Shown here: piece by piece, positions 56,292-64,000 of the stretch | Position numbering within the stretch: the first letter of the stretch is position 1 | How the letters are laid out: each line of letters begins with the position of its first letter | Translations under genes and position numbers: made by a program | The notes under the pieces: generated by a model | The model's database searches: none | Told to the model about the DNA's origin: nothing | The model's input: the letters and a program-made list of their open reading frames with translations, nothing else | Origin: Prorocentrum cordatum | Taxonomy: Eukaryota; Sar; Dinophyceae; Prorocentrales; Prorocentraceae | Direction: 5' to 3' | Assembly (NCBI GenBank): GCA_963575745.1 | Contig: CAUYUJ010017646.1 | Location: 157,011 to 221,010 of the forward strand | DNA length: 64,000 bases

Positions 56292-56318
56292 CTTTGAAAC
56301 AAGCCATTTTGGCTCGAG
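56292..56318 (+). other. Doubled spliced-leader relic
   Basis: The dinoflagellate spliced leader ends CCGTAGCCATTTTGGCTCAAG. Here CCATTTTGGCTCGAG (56304-56318) matches its last 15 bases with one change, and is preceded directly by TTTGAAACAAG (56293-56303), which matches TTTGGCTCAAG at 8 of 11. The join AAG|CCATTTT is exactly that made when a leader is trans-spliced onto the AG inside an older genomic leader copy, as described for retroposed dinoflagellate genes. Confidence 0.7.
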
Positions 56319-56329
56319 ATGCCGCTGAG

Positions 56330-56758
56330 ATGCCGCCCATTTCTGCTGACGTACTTGCTTCGGCCGTGTGGCACTGCGCAGTGCCAAAACCACCAGGGTC
56401 TGGCTTCGGTTACCCACGTTTGCGCTTCAATAGTGGTCGCGACATTGAGAAGTGCATCATCAGATGTGTTGGTGGTTCTTGTCCGTGGGGCAGAATTCGC
56501 GCAGCTGTCGGCAATGCAAGTGGTCTCAATATTATCCACCTCAGAGATGCAATGCTGGCTTTGGGACTTCAGATACCGCCTCAAAATGCATTGGAATATA
56601 TGGATTTCGCTGTGTGGCAGAAGCTCTCGTACAATCGTTCAGGACCTGGGAGGGCGATCAATCAATCTATGCTACCTTGTGCGTGGGGGAGGAGCAGGAG
56701 GAAGAAGGAGGAGGAAGAAGGAGGAAAAAGGAAGAGGAAGAAGGAAGAGGAGGAATAG
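56330..56758 (+). CDS. Short ORF after the leader relic, unknown
   Basis: Starts at the second ATG after the relic (the first, at 56319, is in another frame) and reads MPPISADVLASAVWHCAVPK, later CVGGSCPWGRIRAAVGNA, NIIHLRDAMLALGLQIPP and EYMDFAVWQKL, before running into a purine tract and ending Lys/Glu-rich. The first 110 codons have an even, protein-like composition; the last 30 come from a GGA/AGA repeat. No domain recognised. If the leader relic is real, this is the body of a retroposed mRNA; a frame break cannot be excluded. Confidence 0.35.
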   Translation: MPPISADVLASAVWHCAVPKPPGSGFGYPRLRFNSGRDIEKCIIRCVGGSCPWGRIRAAVGNASGLNIIHLRDAMLALGLQIPPQNALEYMDFAVWQKLSYNRSGPGRAINQSMLPCAWGRSRRKKEEEEGGKRKRKKEEEE

Positions 56759-56850
56759 GAAATAATATCTAGGGGGGGAGGGGGAGGAGGAGGAGGAGGA
56801 GGAGGAGGAGGAGGAGGAGGAGAAGGTGGAGGAGGAGGCAGGAGAAAGGG
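56690..56850. repeat. Purine (GGA)n tract
   Basis: GGA/AGA triplets; nearly pure GGA at 56778-56835. Confidence 0.9.
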
Positions 56851-57084
56851 GGATGAATGTAAGGAGGGCTTGGCCCCTGGACCAGAGGAGACGGTGGGGC
56901 GCCTGTGATGCCCCCCGACGCTGCCTTGGCACGCGGTCTCGGTGCTCGTGGCCGAGGCCGAGGAGGGCGAGGAGGGCGAGGAGGGCGAGGAGTCCTCCAT
57001 CCTCCGCCGCCGGCCGCCGCTGCCGCGGGCGCTGGCGCTGGGCCGAGGCCCGAGAGGTGCTTTCTTGGGAGGCAATATTCCTAC

Positions 57085-57300
57085 CTCCTCCTCCTCCTCC
57101 TCCTCCTCCTCCTCCTCCTCCTCCTTCTCCTCCTCGTCCTCCTCCTCCCCCTCCTCCCCCCCCCCCCCCTCCTCCTCCTCCTCCTCCTCCTCCTCCTCCT
57201 CCTCTCCTCCTCCTCCTCCTCCTCCTCCTCCTCTCCTCCTTACTCCTCCTCCTCCTCCTCCTCCTCCTCCTCCTCCTCCTCCTCCCCCTCCTTCTCCCAG
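57085..57300. repeat. (CCT)n tract, about 215 bases
   Basis: CTC/CCT triplets with a C-run at 57160-57170. It lies about 290 bases before the transposase-like frame and forms a purine/pyrimidine-asymmetric pair with 56690-56850. The 56855-57080 segment between is GC-rich with GGCGAGGAG hexamer/nonamer repeats and no supported gene. Confidence 0.9.
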
Positions 57301-57565
57301 TCCTCCCCCCGCCTCTTTCTCCCTCTCCTCCTCCTTCTGGCTTTCTGGGTGGGAGAAGCGACAGAGACCTTTTCTCCTGCGAGGGGCCCGCTCTAGCAAT
57401 CAGAGCGCGCTCGCCGCGCTCGCCGCGCCTCCAGCACCCTCGTTCGGGGCACCCCGAGGCGTCCAGGGCCCCAGGCCGATTGAACGGAGAGGGGGGGATG
57501 GACGGCTGGGAAGGGGGTGGAGCAAAGGCGAGGAAAGGGGGGAGGAGGAGGAAGGAAAGGAGGAG

Positions 57566-58350
57566 ATGATTTTTATGTATCCTCACAGGCGCGCCGAGGA
57601 ATCCGAGGAAGTGCGGCGGATCGAGGGCCAGAAAGCTCGCCTGGCGTTGCGAGCCAGGCGTCTGATGCGCGCCCTCGACTTGTCCAGGCGGCGGGAGGCT
57701 TACTGGAAACGTGCTGCTAAAAGGCTTCGCATTGACAACAAGGTTGTTGCCCGTGAGCTTCGTGAGAAAGGTACTTTTGTGATACATAACAAGAAAAGGA
57801 AAAAAACATGCTTTCAATTCCGCACGAGTGTCAAAGGGGGCTACAGTTTGGCATTGAAGCGGAACCTCGGTCACAGTGGTTGCGAAGCTCTCTTGTTGGG
57901 ATTGGAAGCTGATGTCAAAAGAAAGGCGATGGTGAGATGGGAGCATATACTGTGTCGATCAATTCTGGTGAGGTCGAAGAACTGGTACGACAGGCACTAC
58001 AGCTACCAATCGTTCGTGCTGGACGCATTGCGGAGCCGCCCAGAGGAAGAGGTAGGCCGCGAGCGCACCCTTTCTTATGCCATCCATTGCGTCAGGGGCG
58101 ACGCAACCAACTCGGCCGTGGGATTCCATTGCAGTAAGGCGCATTCCTGCGACGTGTTCACTCTGTTCCGCCATCCAGGGCTTCCTGCTGGTTGTTCAAA
58201 AGATGATCCCCAGGGCCGCGTGACCGATCCCCCGGAGGGAGACAGGCTTCGTGTTTTCGCTGACCTTCAGCGCGTCCCTGAGCATTGCGATGCCCTGCTC
58301 CAGCGAAACCTGTTCTTGAAACAAATACGTGGACTTGGTTGCAAGACAGC
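57566..58350 (+). CDS. hAT-like transposase-type protein, N-terminal exon
   Basis: First coding piece of a probable RNase H-fold transposase or domesticated relative. The frame reads ALRARRLMRALDLSRRREAY (coiled-coil-like, basic), then GGYSLALKRNLGHSGCEALL, YEH-like WEHILCRSILVRS, and IHCVRGDATNSAVGFHCSK, where GDATN (about 58098) is a plausible first catalytic Asp. It fades after KQIRGLGCKTAG (about 58350), where a G-rich stretch suggests an intron. A CCTCACAG|GCG acceptor-like junction lies at 57588, so the ATG at 57566 may not be the real start and an upstream exon may exist. Such basic/'LALKRNLGH' proteins are, to my knowledge, multicopy in dinoflagellate genomes, but I name no specific entry. 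Confidence 0.6.
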
Positions 58351-58521
58351 TGGGTCAAAAAACGCCCCTGCCCAAGCCCCGACCCCACCAAGAGGCGGAG
58401 CTGGGGGAGGGGAAGGAGGGAGGAGGGGGGGCGGGAGAGGAGGAGGGGGAGGTCAGGATTTCCCTTGGAGGAGGGGATATTTAAGAGGCCCCGCCGTGTC
58501 CTTGAGCCCTTGAGCGCTCCA

Positions 58522-60195
58522 AAGAGGACCTGGATCGAGCTGTCCGAATCTGGCGAGTATTCGTTCATGCCAGAGCCGGGCGAACCCATCCGTTTATCAA
58601 TATGGCAATTCACAACCGATGCAGGAGGGGATCAAGTCGGATCGGAGGGCTTGATTGAGCGAGATTTTAACGCGGGGGACGGTCACTTACTGCTTTGGAA
58701 AATGCGCACGTACTGTCTACACCATCAGCTACACTTGATCTCGCAAAAACAAATCAACAAGGGCTGCATGCACGATAACTATTTCGGGCACCTGGCAACA
58801 GTGATCAACGTGTGGCGCACTGGAGGTAACCCGAGGAAAATTCGCGATGCTTGGCTTGATCTCAACAAGGACTTAGAGACTCCTGGGGACTCCTTGATCT
58901 GCAAGCGACTTCCACACCGACCTCTTCGAGGTCGATGGTGCTCGTGCTATCATACAGAGGCTTACCTTCTTTCGCTTGGTCGATTGCACGTTGCTGCCGC
59001 TTTTCGCAAAGCCATCGTCGGACCCTCCGCGGCCAAGAAAGCGAAGGGCAAGCCCTGGGCGAAGGCCAAGGCCATGGCGAAGCTCAAGGGCAAGCCCAAA
59101 AAGCTCGAAGGCGAACAGGAACGAGAGGAGCCAAACACTGACACGGAGACCGCCTTGGTGGAGGTCGCAACTGATAGCTTGAGCTTGCTGGATACGGACG
59201 ACGCCTATCAGGAGCGGCTGTCGAAGTGGGTTAAGAGCGCAGATGCAGCATTGCACTCGGCTGGGTTTTGGCAGGATTTGGTCATAAAGCACGTTAGCCG
59301 CGGCCCGATCACCATCATGCATTTCTGGATGCAGAAGCAGGCCGAGAAATCAAAGCGAGCAGGGGCTGGCGTCATGTTTGATTTGGTGCATTCGCAAGTC
59401 GATAAAGTTCTTCGTGATTTCGATGTACTCGTCCAGGCAAACCCATCGGATATTTGGCACGATCTTTTCGACATTCCTGGCGGCGATTCGCCAGGGTGCG
59501 TGCGCTTGGCTGTTTGTCACGTGCTCCAGACGGCCGTGGACTTCTTCCGCCGCTTTGCAGTCCTAGTCCGTAACTATCCTCAGTATTTGCTTTGGCTCGT
59601 GTACTCGCCGCACGACGGGGATTGCCCATGTCGGCGGGACGTCGCCAGGGACCTGCTCGAGTCCTCCGAGAAAGACATATTGGATGCCACCGCCGTGAAA
59701 TTCAGGACAATCTTCCAGCCCGAACTCCGCGTGGCCATGGCCACCGGGCGTTGGCCGAAGTACGTGCACGATCTCGTCCAGGACATCGGGGGCGCGTGGC
59801 AGGTCGACACGCAGGAAATCGAAGGCTTGAATAATACAGTGAAGACGATCGGCAAGAGGGCCCCATCCATAGGCTGGGAACTAATGTCGGCACGAGTCGT
59901 TACCAAGAAAGATCTCGCCCAGCATTGCCACGCGAAGCCCGACAGAGAGGCCTGCGTCAAGGCGTGCGCAGACTTCCATGATGACGTTTTGGATGCAGGC
60001 CCGAATCTTTGGCATTCGAGCGAGGCGCGCTTTGCAGAAGTGACCGTCGACTCGTTCACTCGGCCGCCCCCGCCGAGTCCAGCGCCCCTCGACGTGAACT
60101 CTGCGATCGACAAGTGTTGCGCCAAGTTCATGCTGCAGCTTCGCCGGTCTCTTCGGAACAAGGGCATCGACATCCAGGACAGCGCTGGGACATAA
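58522..60195 (+). CDS. hAT-like transposase-type protein, C-terminal exon
   Basis: A long frame without repeats, opening without a usable ATG, so it is best read as the exon after 57566-58350 with an acceptor near 58521. FTTDAGGDQV (about 58608) resembles the second Asp motif of hAT transposases and YCLHHQLHLI (58711) the following C-x-x-H-x-L-x-L element. HLATVINVWRTGGN, PHRPLRGRWCSCYHTEAYLL and a Lys/Ala-rich linker (AAKKAKGKPWAKAKAMAK, 59029-59085) follow, then a helical middle part. QEIEGLNNTVKTIGKRAPS (59812) supplies a Glu in an EGLNN setting, as in the last catalytic motif of several DDE transposases. The stop is TAA at 60193. Together the exons make about 815 residues. The hAT assignment is from motif order, not alignment; a domesticated gene is possible. 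Confidence 0.6.
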   Translation, partial: KRTWIELSESGEYSFMPEPGEPIRLSIWQFTTDAGGDQVGSEGLIERDFNAGDGHLLLWKMRTYCLHHQLHLISQKQINKGCMHDNYFGHLATVINVWRTGGNPRKIRDAWLDLNKDLETPGDSLICKRLPHRPLRGRWCSCYHTEAYLLSLGRLHVAAAFRKAIVGPSAAKKAKGKPWAKAKAMAKLKGKPKKLEGEQEREEPNTDTETALVEVATDSLSLLDTDDAYQERLSKWVKSADAALHSAGFWQDLVIKHVSRGPITIMHFWMQKQAEKSKRAGAGVMFDLVHSQVDKVLRDFDVLVQANPSDIWHDLFDIPGGDSPGCVRLAVCHVLQTAVDFFRRFAVLVRNYPQYLLWLVYSPHDGDCPCRRDVARDLLESSEKDILDATAVKFRTIFQPELRVAMATGRWPKYVHDLVQDIGGAWQVDTQEIEGLNNTVKTIGKRAPSIGWELMSARVVTKKDLAQHCHAKPDREACVKACADFHDDVLDAGPNLWHSSEARFAEVTVDSFTRPPPPSPAPLDVNSAIDKCCAKFMLQLRRSLRNKGIDIQDSAGT

Positions 60196-60204
60196 TGAGC
60201 AGAC

Positions 60205-60445
60205 CGACGGCGATGGCGACTGGAGGAGGAGGAGGAGGAGGAGGAGGAGAAACAGAAGAAGAAGAAGGAGGAGGAGGGAGGAGGAGGAGGAGGAGGAGGA
60301 GCAGGAGGTCAGGGCAGGGCGGCGAGGAGAGAGGACATGGACTCGGAGGAGGAGAGCCATGAAGGGCAAAGCGGGAGGAATAATGGGAATAAGGAGGAGG
60401 AGAAGGAGCAGAGGAGGAGGAGGAGGAGGAGGGCGGCGGAGGATA
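60205..60445. repeat. Purine (GGA)n tracts after the transposase-like gene
   Basis: GGA/GAA triplets at 60222-60310 and 60390-60435. Confidence 0.9.
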
Positions 60446-60591
60446 GCACAAACGCATCCGATAAAGTTAGGAGGCCCCCCCCAGGGGCCCAGGGGGTACC
60501 AGAGGAAACGAAGATAACTCGATGATGTTGCCTTCTTGGCCTCGCTTCCCGCCCTGAGGACCCCACCTGCGGGCACGCGATCCAGTTCGAG

Positions 60592-60956
60592 GTGTTCGAG
60601 GACTATTCCGACGGAGGTTCGAGGGCCCTGGAGTCCAGAGAGTTTATCATTGCACACGTTCACGCCACCAGGAAATGGATTGTGAACGCCTCCATTCAAC
60701 ACGGTGGTGAAGGATCTCGGTATGGCGACATTGGATTGGTTGTGCCCCTCTCGATCGACAAGCTCGTCAATGTCGTGAGACGCATGCACGCTGCTGCCAT
60801 GGTGCACAACGACGACGACGACCGCGGTGATGACCACCCGACCAAGGTCGGCAACATGTCCGTGAAGGTCGCGTCGCTCGGTTGGACTCGTGATTCTATG
60901 TGCACAGCCGCCATCGCTGACATTGAGGAGCTGCGCCGAATGTCGGACACTTGCAG
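60592..60956 (+). CDS. Candidate exon 1 of an unknown spliced gene
   Basis: Frame free of repeats: VFEDYSDGGSRALESREFII, AHVHATRKWIVNASIQHGG, IGLVVPLSIDKLVNVVRRMH and IADIEELRRMSD. The frame is open upstream of 60592 but no ATG is evident, so the start is unknown. A CAG|GTGCCC donor-like site lies at 60956/60957, just before a pyrimidine tract where coding quality drops. No domain recognised. Confidence 0.4.
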
Positions 60957-60984
60957 GTGCCCGCGACCCGATCCTTCCATCTGT

Positions 60985-61355
60985 TCGTCGTCGACTCGTG
61001 GTCCCCCAATTCAGTCTCCTCCCCCTCATCTTCCCCCCCTCCCTCGTCCTCTACTCCCCCTCCTCCCCCTCCTCCTCCACTCCGCCTCCTCGCTCCTCTT
61101 CCATTTCCCCCTCGCCCCCCGATCTCTCCGCGCCTCCGCGTGGCCCTCTCGCGGCGGAAATGGCGCAAGCCGAGCGATCGGGCGAAAGCATCGCGCGCCC
61201 TATGTTTCGGGCCGGTCGGGCCCGAGCCCGCGCGAAAGATTGTCGGCCTGCAGAGGATGAGGATGCGGAGGAGGGGGAGGAGGAGGAGAAGGAGGAAGAG
61301 AGGAAGGATGGGGAGGAGGAGGAGGAGGAGGAGGAGGTGGAGAAGAGAGGAGGAC
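60985..61355. repeat. CCT tract followed by GGA tract
   Basis: Pyrimidine-rich 61010-61110 and purine-rich 61255-61350, with GC-rich sequence between; probably intronic if the neighbouring exons are real. Confidence 0.75.
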
Positions 61356-61488
61356 GATGAGCTCAATTTGCTGAGCTTCACGCTCCAGCGGCCCTTGGAT
61401 CCTGCGCCCAGGGACCGTGCCCCTGGCCGCCCTTGACCTCCTCTCGGCATTCGTGCGATCTCCCCCCCCCTCCTCCCCCGCGCGCAGG

Positions 61489-61625
61489 TGCCCGGCACGC
61501 GGCTACCGCCGCCGTGGACGTCGTGGAGAACCTCGAGGTCCTGCGGGTTTTCGCGGTTTCGACGAGGCCATGGCCGCGCTGGAGGCGGAGCCTCCCTTGC
61601 CGCTCGGGGATGCGGAGGCGCCCAA
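61489..61625 (+). CDS. Candidate exon 2 of the unknown gene
   Basis: Preceded by TCTCCCCCCCCTCCTCC and CGCGCAG|G, a good pyrimidine tract with the AG|G acceptor typical of dinoflagellates, and followed by AA|GTGAGT at 61626, a canonical donor. The first half reads best as ATAAVDVVENLEVLRVF, the second half as GFDEAMAALEAEPPLPLGDA in another frame, so the reading frame is uncertain. Confidence 0.3.
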
Positions 61626-61799
61626 GTGAGTGGAAATGGGCGGCGGCAGTCGGCGGCGTTTTTTTTGCGCTCTTTGAAGCGCGAGCAGCGGGGCCCCAGG
61701 GCCCAGGCAGTTCAGAAGCGGCCCCAGGGGGGCTGCGTGTTGCCAGAGGGAATCCAAGGATCCATGAGAGTTTGAAGCCGAAAAACGCCGCTGGCTCCC

Positions 61800-62315
61800 C
61801 CTCCCTTCTCCTCCTCCTCCTCCTCCTCCTCCTCCTCCTCCTTGTTCTCCTCCTGCTCCTCCTTCTCTTCCTCCTCCTCGCCGTCCTCCTCCCCCTCAGC
61901 TCTGCTTCCTGTTCCGCTCCCTCTCGTCGCTACTCTTCCTCCTCCCCATCCCCCTCCTCTTCCCCCTGTCCTTCCACTTCCTCCTCCTTCTTCGTGGCTG
62001 GTAGAAGTAGACTTTTGGGTCTACCTGCATGCGAAAGCCCTGTCCTCCTCCTCCTGCCCCCTCCCCCCCCCCCCTCCCCCTCCTTCTCCCCCCTCGACCC
62101 CCTGAGGAGGGGGGGGGGGGAGGGGGCTTCGAACATGGTTCCGACGGAATCCCGCGAACCCAAAGAGCCCGTGGATTCTGTCAGGGTGGGGGTCGTGGGA
62201 CTCCTTTGGAACCCACTTCGGAACCCTCCTCCTCCTCCTCATCCTCCCCTCCTCCTCCTCCTCCCCCTCCTCCTCCTCCTCCTCCTCCTTCTCCTCCTCT
62301 TCCCTTCTCCGCCCT
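61800..62315. repeat. (CCT)n tracts
   Basis: CTC/CCT-rich at 61800-62000, 62040-62110 and 62225-62315, with G-runs at 62105-62125. They would lie in the intron before the exon at 62326. Confidence 0.85.
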
Positions 62316-62325
62316 CCCCCACTAG

Positions 62326-62583
62326 CCCCGCCCCGTCGACGACCTGTTCGACAGCGACGCCGAGAGTGACTCGTTAGAGGAAATCCAGGAAGCGATGGCA
62401 GAGATGGACGAGAGAGGCGACGACCTCGCCAGTCCAGATGCCCCAGGAGAGGAGCACGATGTCCACCCTTTGTGGGGCTTACTTGAGGACCACAAGGAAG
62501 CTGACATTGCAGAGAAGCGCTTGCACGTGGCGGTCAAAGAGAATGAGTCTGGACTCCTGGGCCAGGTTCGCGTGGGGCCTTAG
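62326..62583 (+). CDS. Candidate exon 3: acidic segment
   Basis: Directly after a CCT tract and CCCACTAG. The frame reads DDLFDSDAESDSLEEIQEAM, AEMDERGDDLASPDAPGEEH and LLEDHKEADIAEKRLHVAVK, an acidic and helix-prone stretch, ending at TAG 62581. A CCAG|GTTCGC donor-like site at about 62562 could continue it into the next exon. No domain recognised. Confidence 0.4.
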   Translation, partial: PRPVDDLFDSDAESDSLEEIQEAMAEMDERGDDLASPDAPGEEHDVHPLWGLLEDHKEADIAEKRLHVAVKENESGLLGQVRVGP

Positions 62584-62694
62584 ATTCGTTCGTTCGTTCG
62601 AGCGTCGTGCCCTTTTTGTCCTGGAGTAGTTGGGCCGCCCCCTCAACTGTCGACCCCGACGCTGTACCGGGTACCGTCGTCGCCTCCTTCTTCC

Positions 62695-62870
62695 CGCCCC
62701 TCCTCCTCCTCCTCCTCCTCCTCCTCCTCCTCCTCCTCCTCCTCCCCCTCCTCCTCCTCCTCCTCCTCCTCCTCCTGCCATGAAAACCTCCACCTCCTGC
62801 TCCTCATTCTCCCCCGCCTCCCCCTCCTTCTCCCCCCCCTCTCCAGTCCTCCTCTTCCTCCTCCCCTGGT
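62695..62870. repeat. (CCT)n tract
   Basis: Almost pure CCT triplets at 62695-62775, then pyrimidine-rich to CCTGGTAG at 62872, again immediately before a candidate exon. Confidence 0.9.
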
Positions 62871-62873
62871 AGA

Positions 62874-63475
62874 AAGAAAACGCAAGGTCCACCTTATCGC
62901 ATGATGGGTGGCAAGCGAACCCGTCCTCCTTGGTCGCTGCCTCCTTTGAAACCCTCTTGGCCCCCAGAGCCCGCTTTCTCGATGCGTGAAAATGCATTCG
63001 GATGCCATCGAATGAGTACCTTCGATACTCGTCAGGTCGACGACGCTGCAATCGATATTGCTGCGGCATCAGGGGGCGCCCCAGACGAGTTCCTCGGGCT
63101 TCCGCGCGACGAAGTGGCCAGGGAAGTGTTGGTCGCAGCCGCAGCGGGGATCGTCGTCGATCCTCCTTTGCCGCCGCCGCCAGCGCCTCCACCAGCGGAG
63201 CTGCGCGGGCACGTGATGATTCACTGGGCCGAAGCTGTCATCTCGCGGGTTGCATTCATCTTCAAGTTCGCATCTGATCCAGGCCGTGCCGCTCCTGGGG
63301 CCAGAACCCTGTCATTGGTGGAGGCAGCAGAGGGGCAAAACATTGAAACGCATGTTTCAACCTCCATCGATAGCACTTCCCCTTCCTCTCTGGCAGACCC
63401 CATATCGCCCTTCGGCCGCCCTCCTGGGGCTCGAGCTCGGGCTCGCCGATCTCTCCAGGGCTGTCCTGGCGGCAA
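62874..63475 (+). CDS. Candidate exon 4, unknown
   Basis: After an acceptor-like GGTAG the frame reads KTQGPPYRMMGGKRTRPPW, VDDAAIDIAAASGGAPDEFL, GLPRDEVAREVLVAAAAGIV, a short poly-proline, GHVMIHWAEAVISRVAFIFK and RTLSLVEAAEGQNIETHVST. Even composition and regular helices speak for coding. It loses quality after about 63450 and runs into a GGA tract. The ATG pair at 62901 is an alternative start if this is a first exon. No domain recognised. Confidence 0.45.
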
Positions 63476-63484
63476 GAAGGGGGG

Positions 63485-63600
63485 ATGTGGAAAAAAAGAA
63501 GGGGGCGACGAGGAGAAGGAGAGGAGGATGATGAAGATGGGGGAGGGGGATGGGGGGAAGGGCGTGGAGGAGGAGGGGGAGGGGGGGAGGTTTGGGGGGG
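63485..63600. repeat. Purine (GGA)n tract
   Basis: GGA/GGGG-rich with GATGAAGATGG; probably non-coding spacer between candidate exons. Confidence 0.8.
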
Positions 63601-63687
63601 CATACAGGGGGACGGCAAGGCTTTTGGAACGCCACCCCGCCCTTCCCCCATTGGCGGGCCAATGTCCCTCTGAGCGCTGCCTCGAAG

Positions 63688-64000
63688 GTCGAGGATGCGA
63701 ATGGTGATCGACAATTCAAGTATGTATTCTTTGACCGGTGGGGGGAACGTAAGCATGGCCGATATGTTTCAGTGGGCGATGGAATGGTCGGATACACTCA
63801 CCCAGGGAAGAACCTCTCAAACGTTCACGACTTCACTGGTGCCTTGGCAGATGGCACCATGCGAGTGCACATCCTTGACACCACTGCTATGATGGTCCGC
63901 GTTGAGAAGGGACTTCGCAGAGCTATGCGTGCTGAGGTTGTGCCTGGGATCGCAAAGTTGGATGGGAAGGGTAAGCGTGGTGGTATTTTCATATTCGTGG
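63688..64000 (+). CDS. Candidate exon 5, unknown, runs off the window
   Basis: After CTCGAAG|G the frame reads VEDANGDRQFKYVFFDRWGE, RKHGRYVSVGDGMVGYTHPG, NVHDFTGALADGTMRVHILD, TAMMVRVEKGLRRAMRAEVV and AKLDGKGKRGGIFIFV to the last base. It is the cleanest coding composition in the right part of the window, has no repeats, and is open from 63532. A GTAAGC at 63971 could be a donor, but the frame past it (GKRGGIFIF) still looks like protein, so the exon is taken to continue. Function unknown; probably the same gene as 62874-63475. Confidence 0.55.

Noticed and set aside
63971-63976. GTAAGC as the donor ending the last exon
   Set aside because: The frame beyond it remains protein-like to the window edge, so the site is probably coincidental.

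Overview
The window looks like nuclear DNA of a dinoflagellate. The evidence is an endonuclease/reverse-transcriptase element with C-terminal zinc fingers and tail of the type common in dinoflagellate genomes, a doubled relic of the dinoflagellate spliced leader at 56292-56318, very high GC, few genes, and enormous amounts of tandem and dispersed repeat. The species cannot be fixed from sequence alone; a Prorocentrum- or Suessiales-type genome would fit. No bacterial, organellar, rRNA, tRNA or CRISPR feature was seen.

Layout. 1-14000 is almost wholly repeats: simple repeats, G/C-run palindromes, a 102-bp satellite, an 8-bp satellite (GGTCAGCC type), 11-bp CTTGGGGGCCT-type arrays, and 44-, 48- and 73-bp tandem arrays. 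13979-19840 is a decayed non-LTR retrotransposon (APE endonuclease, reverse transcriptase, zinc fingers), apparently inserted in the pyrimidine tract of an older dispersed repeat. 20000-43500 is mostly non-coding, with a three-copy dispersed element ending in a TCC tail, several short terminal-inverted-repeat elements (MITE-like), large (ATC)n and (GAT)n arrays, 12-bp minisatellites and a fold-back element. 43500-49000 holds small coding relics: a beta-propeller-like fragment, a frameshifted pseudogene and a second LINE relic. 49000-56000 is again repeats and an AT-rich island. 56290-64000 is the most gene-like part: the spliced-leader relic with a short ORF, a two-piece hAT-like transposase-type gene (57566-60195), and a candidate spliced gene of unknown function that runs off the right edge (60592-64000).

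How the parts relate. The only recognisable machinery is transposition: a LINE, a probable DDE/RNase H-like transposase gene, and at least four families of short non-autonomous elements, two of which leave flanks compatible with the 8-bp duplications of hAT elements. Pyrimidine (CCT) tracts lie immediately before several candidate exons and may serve as splice-acceptor tracts. Coding calls in the last 8 kb rest on protein-like composition, frame and splice-like borders, not on database matches. Coordinates of repeats are approximate to a few bases.
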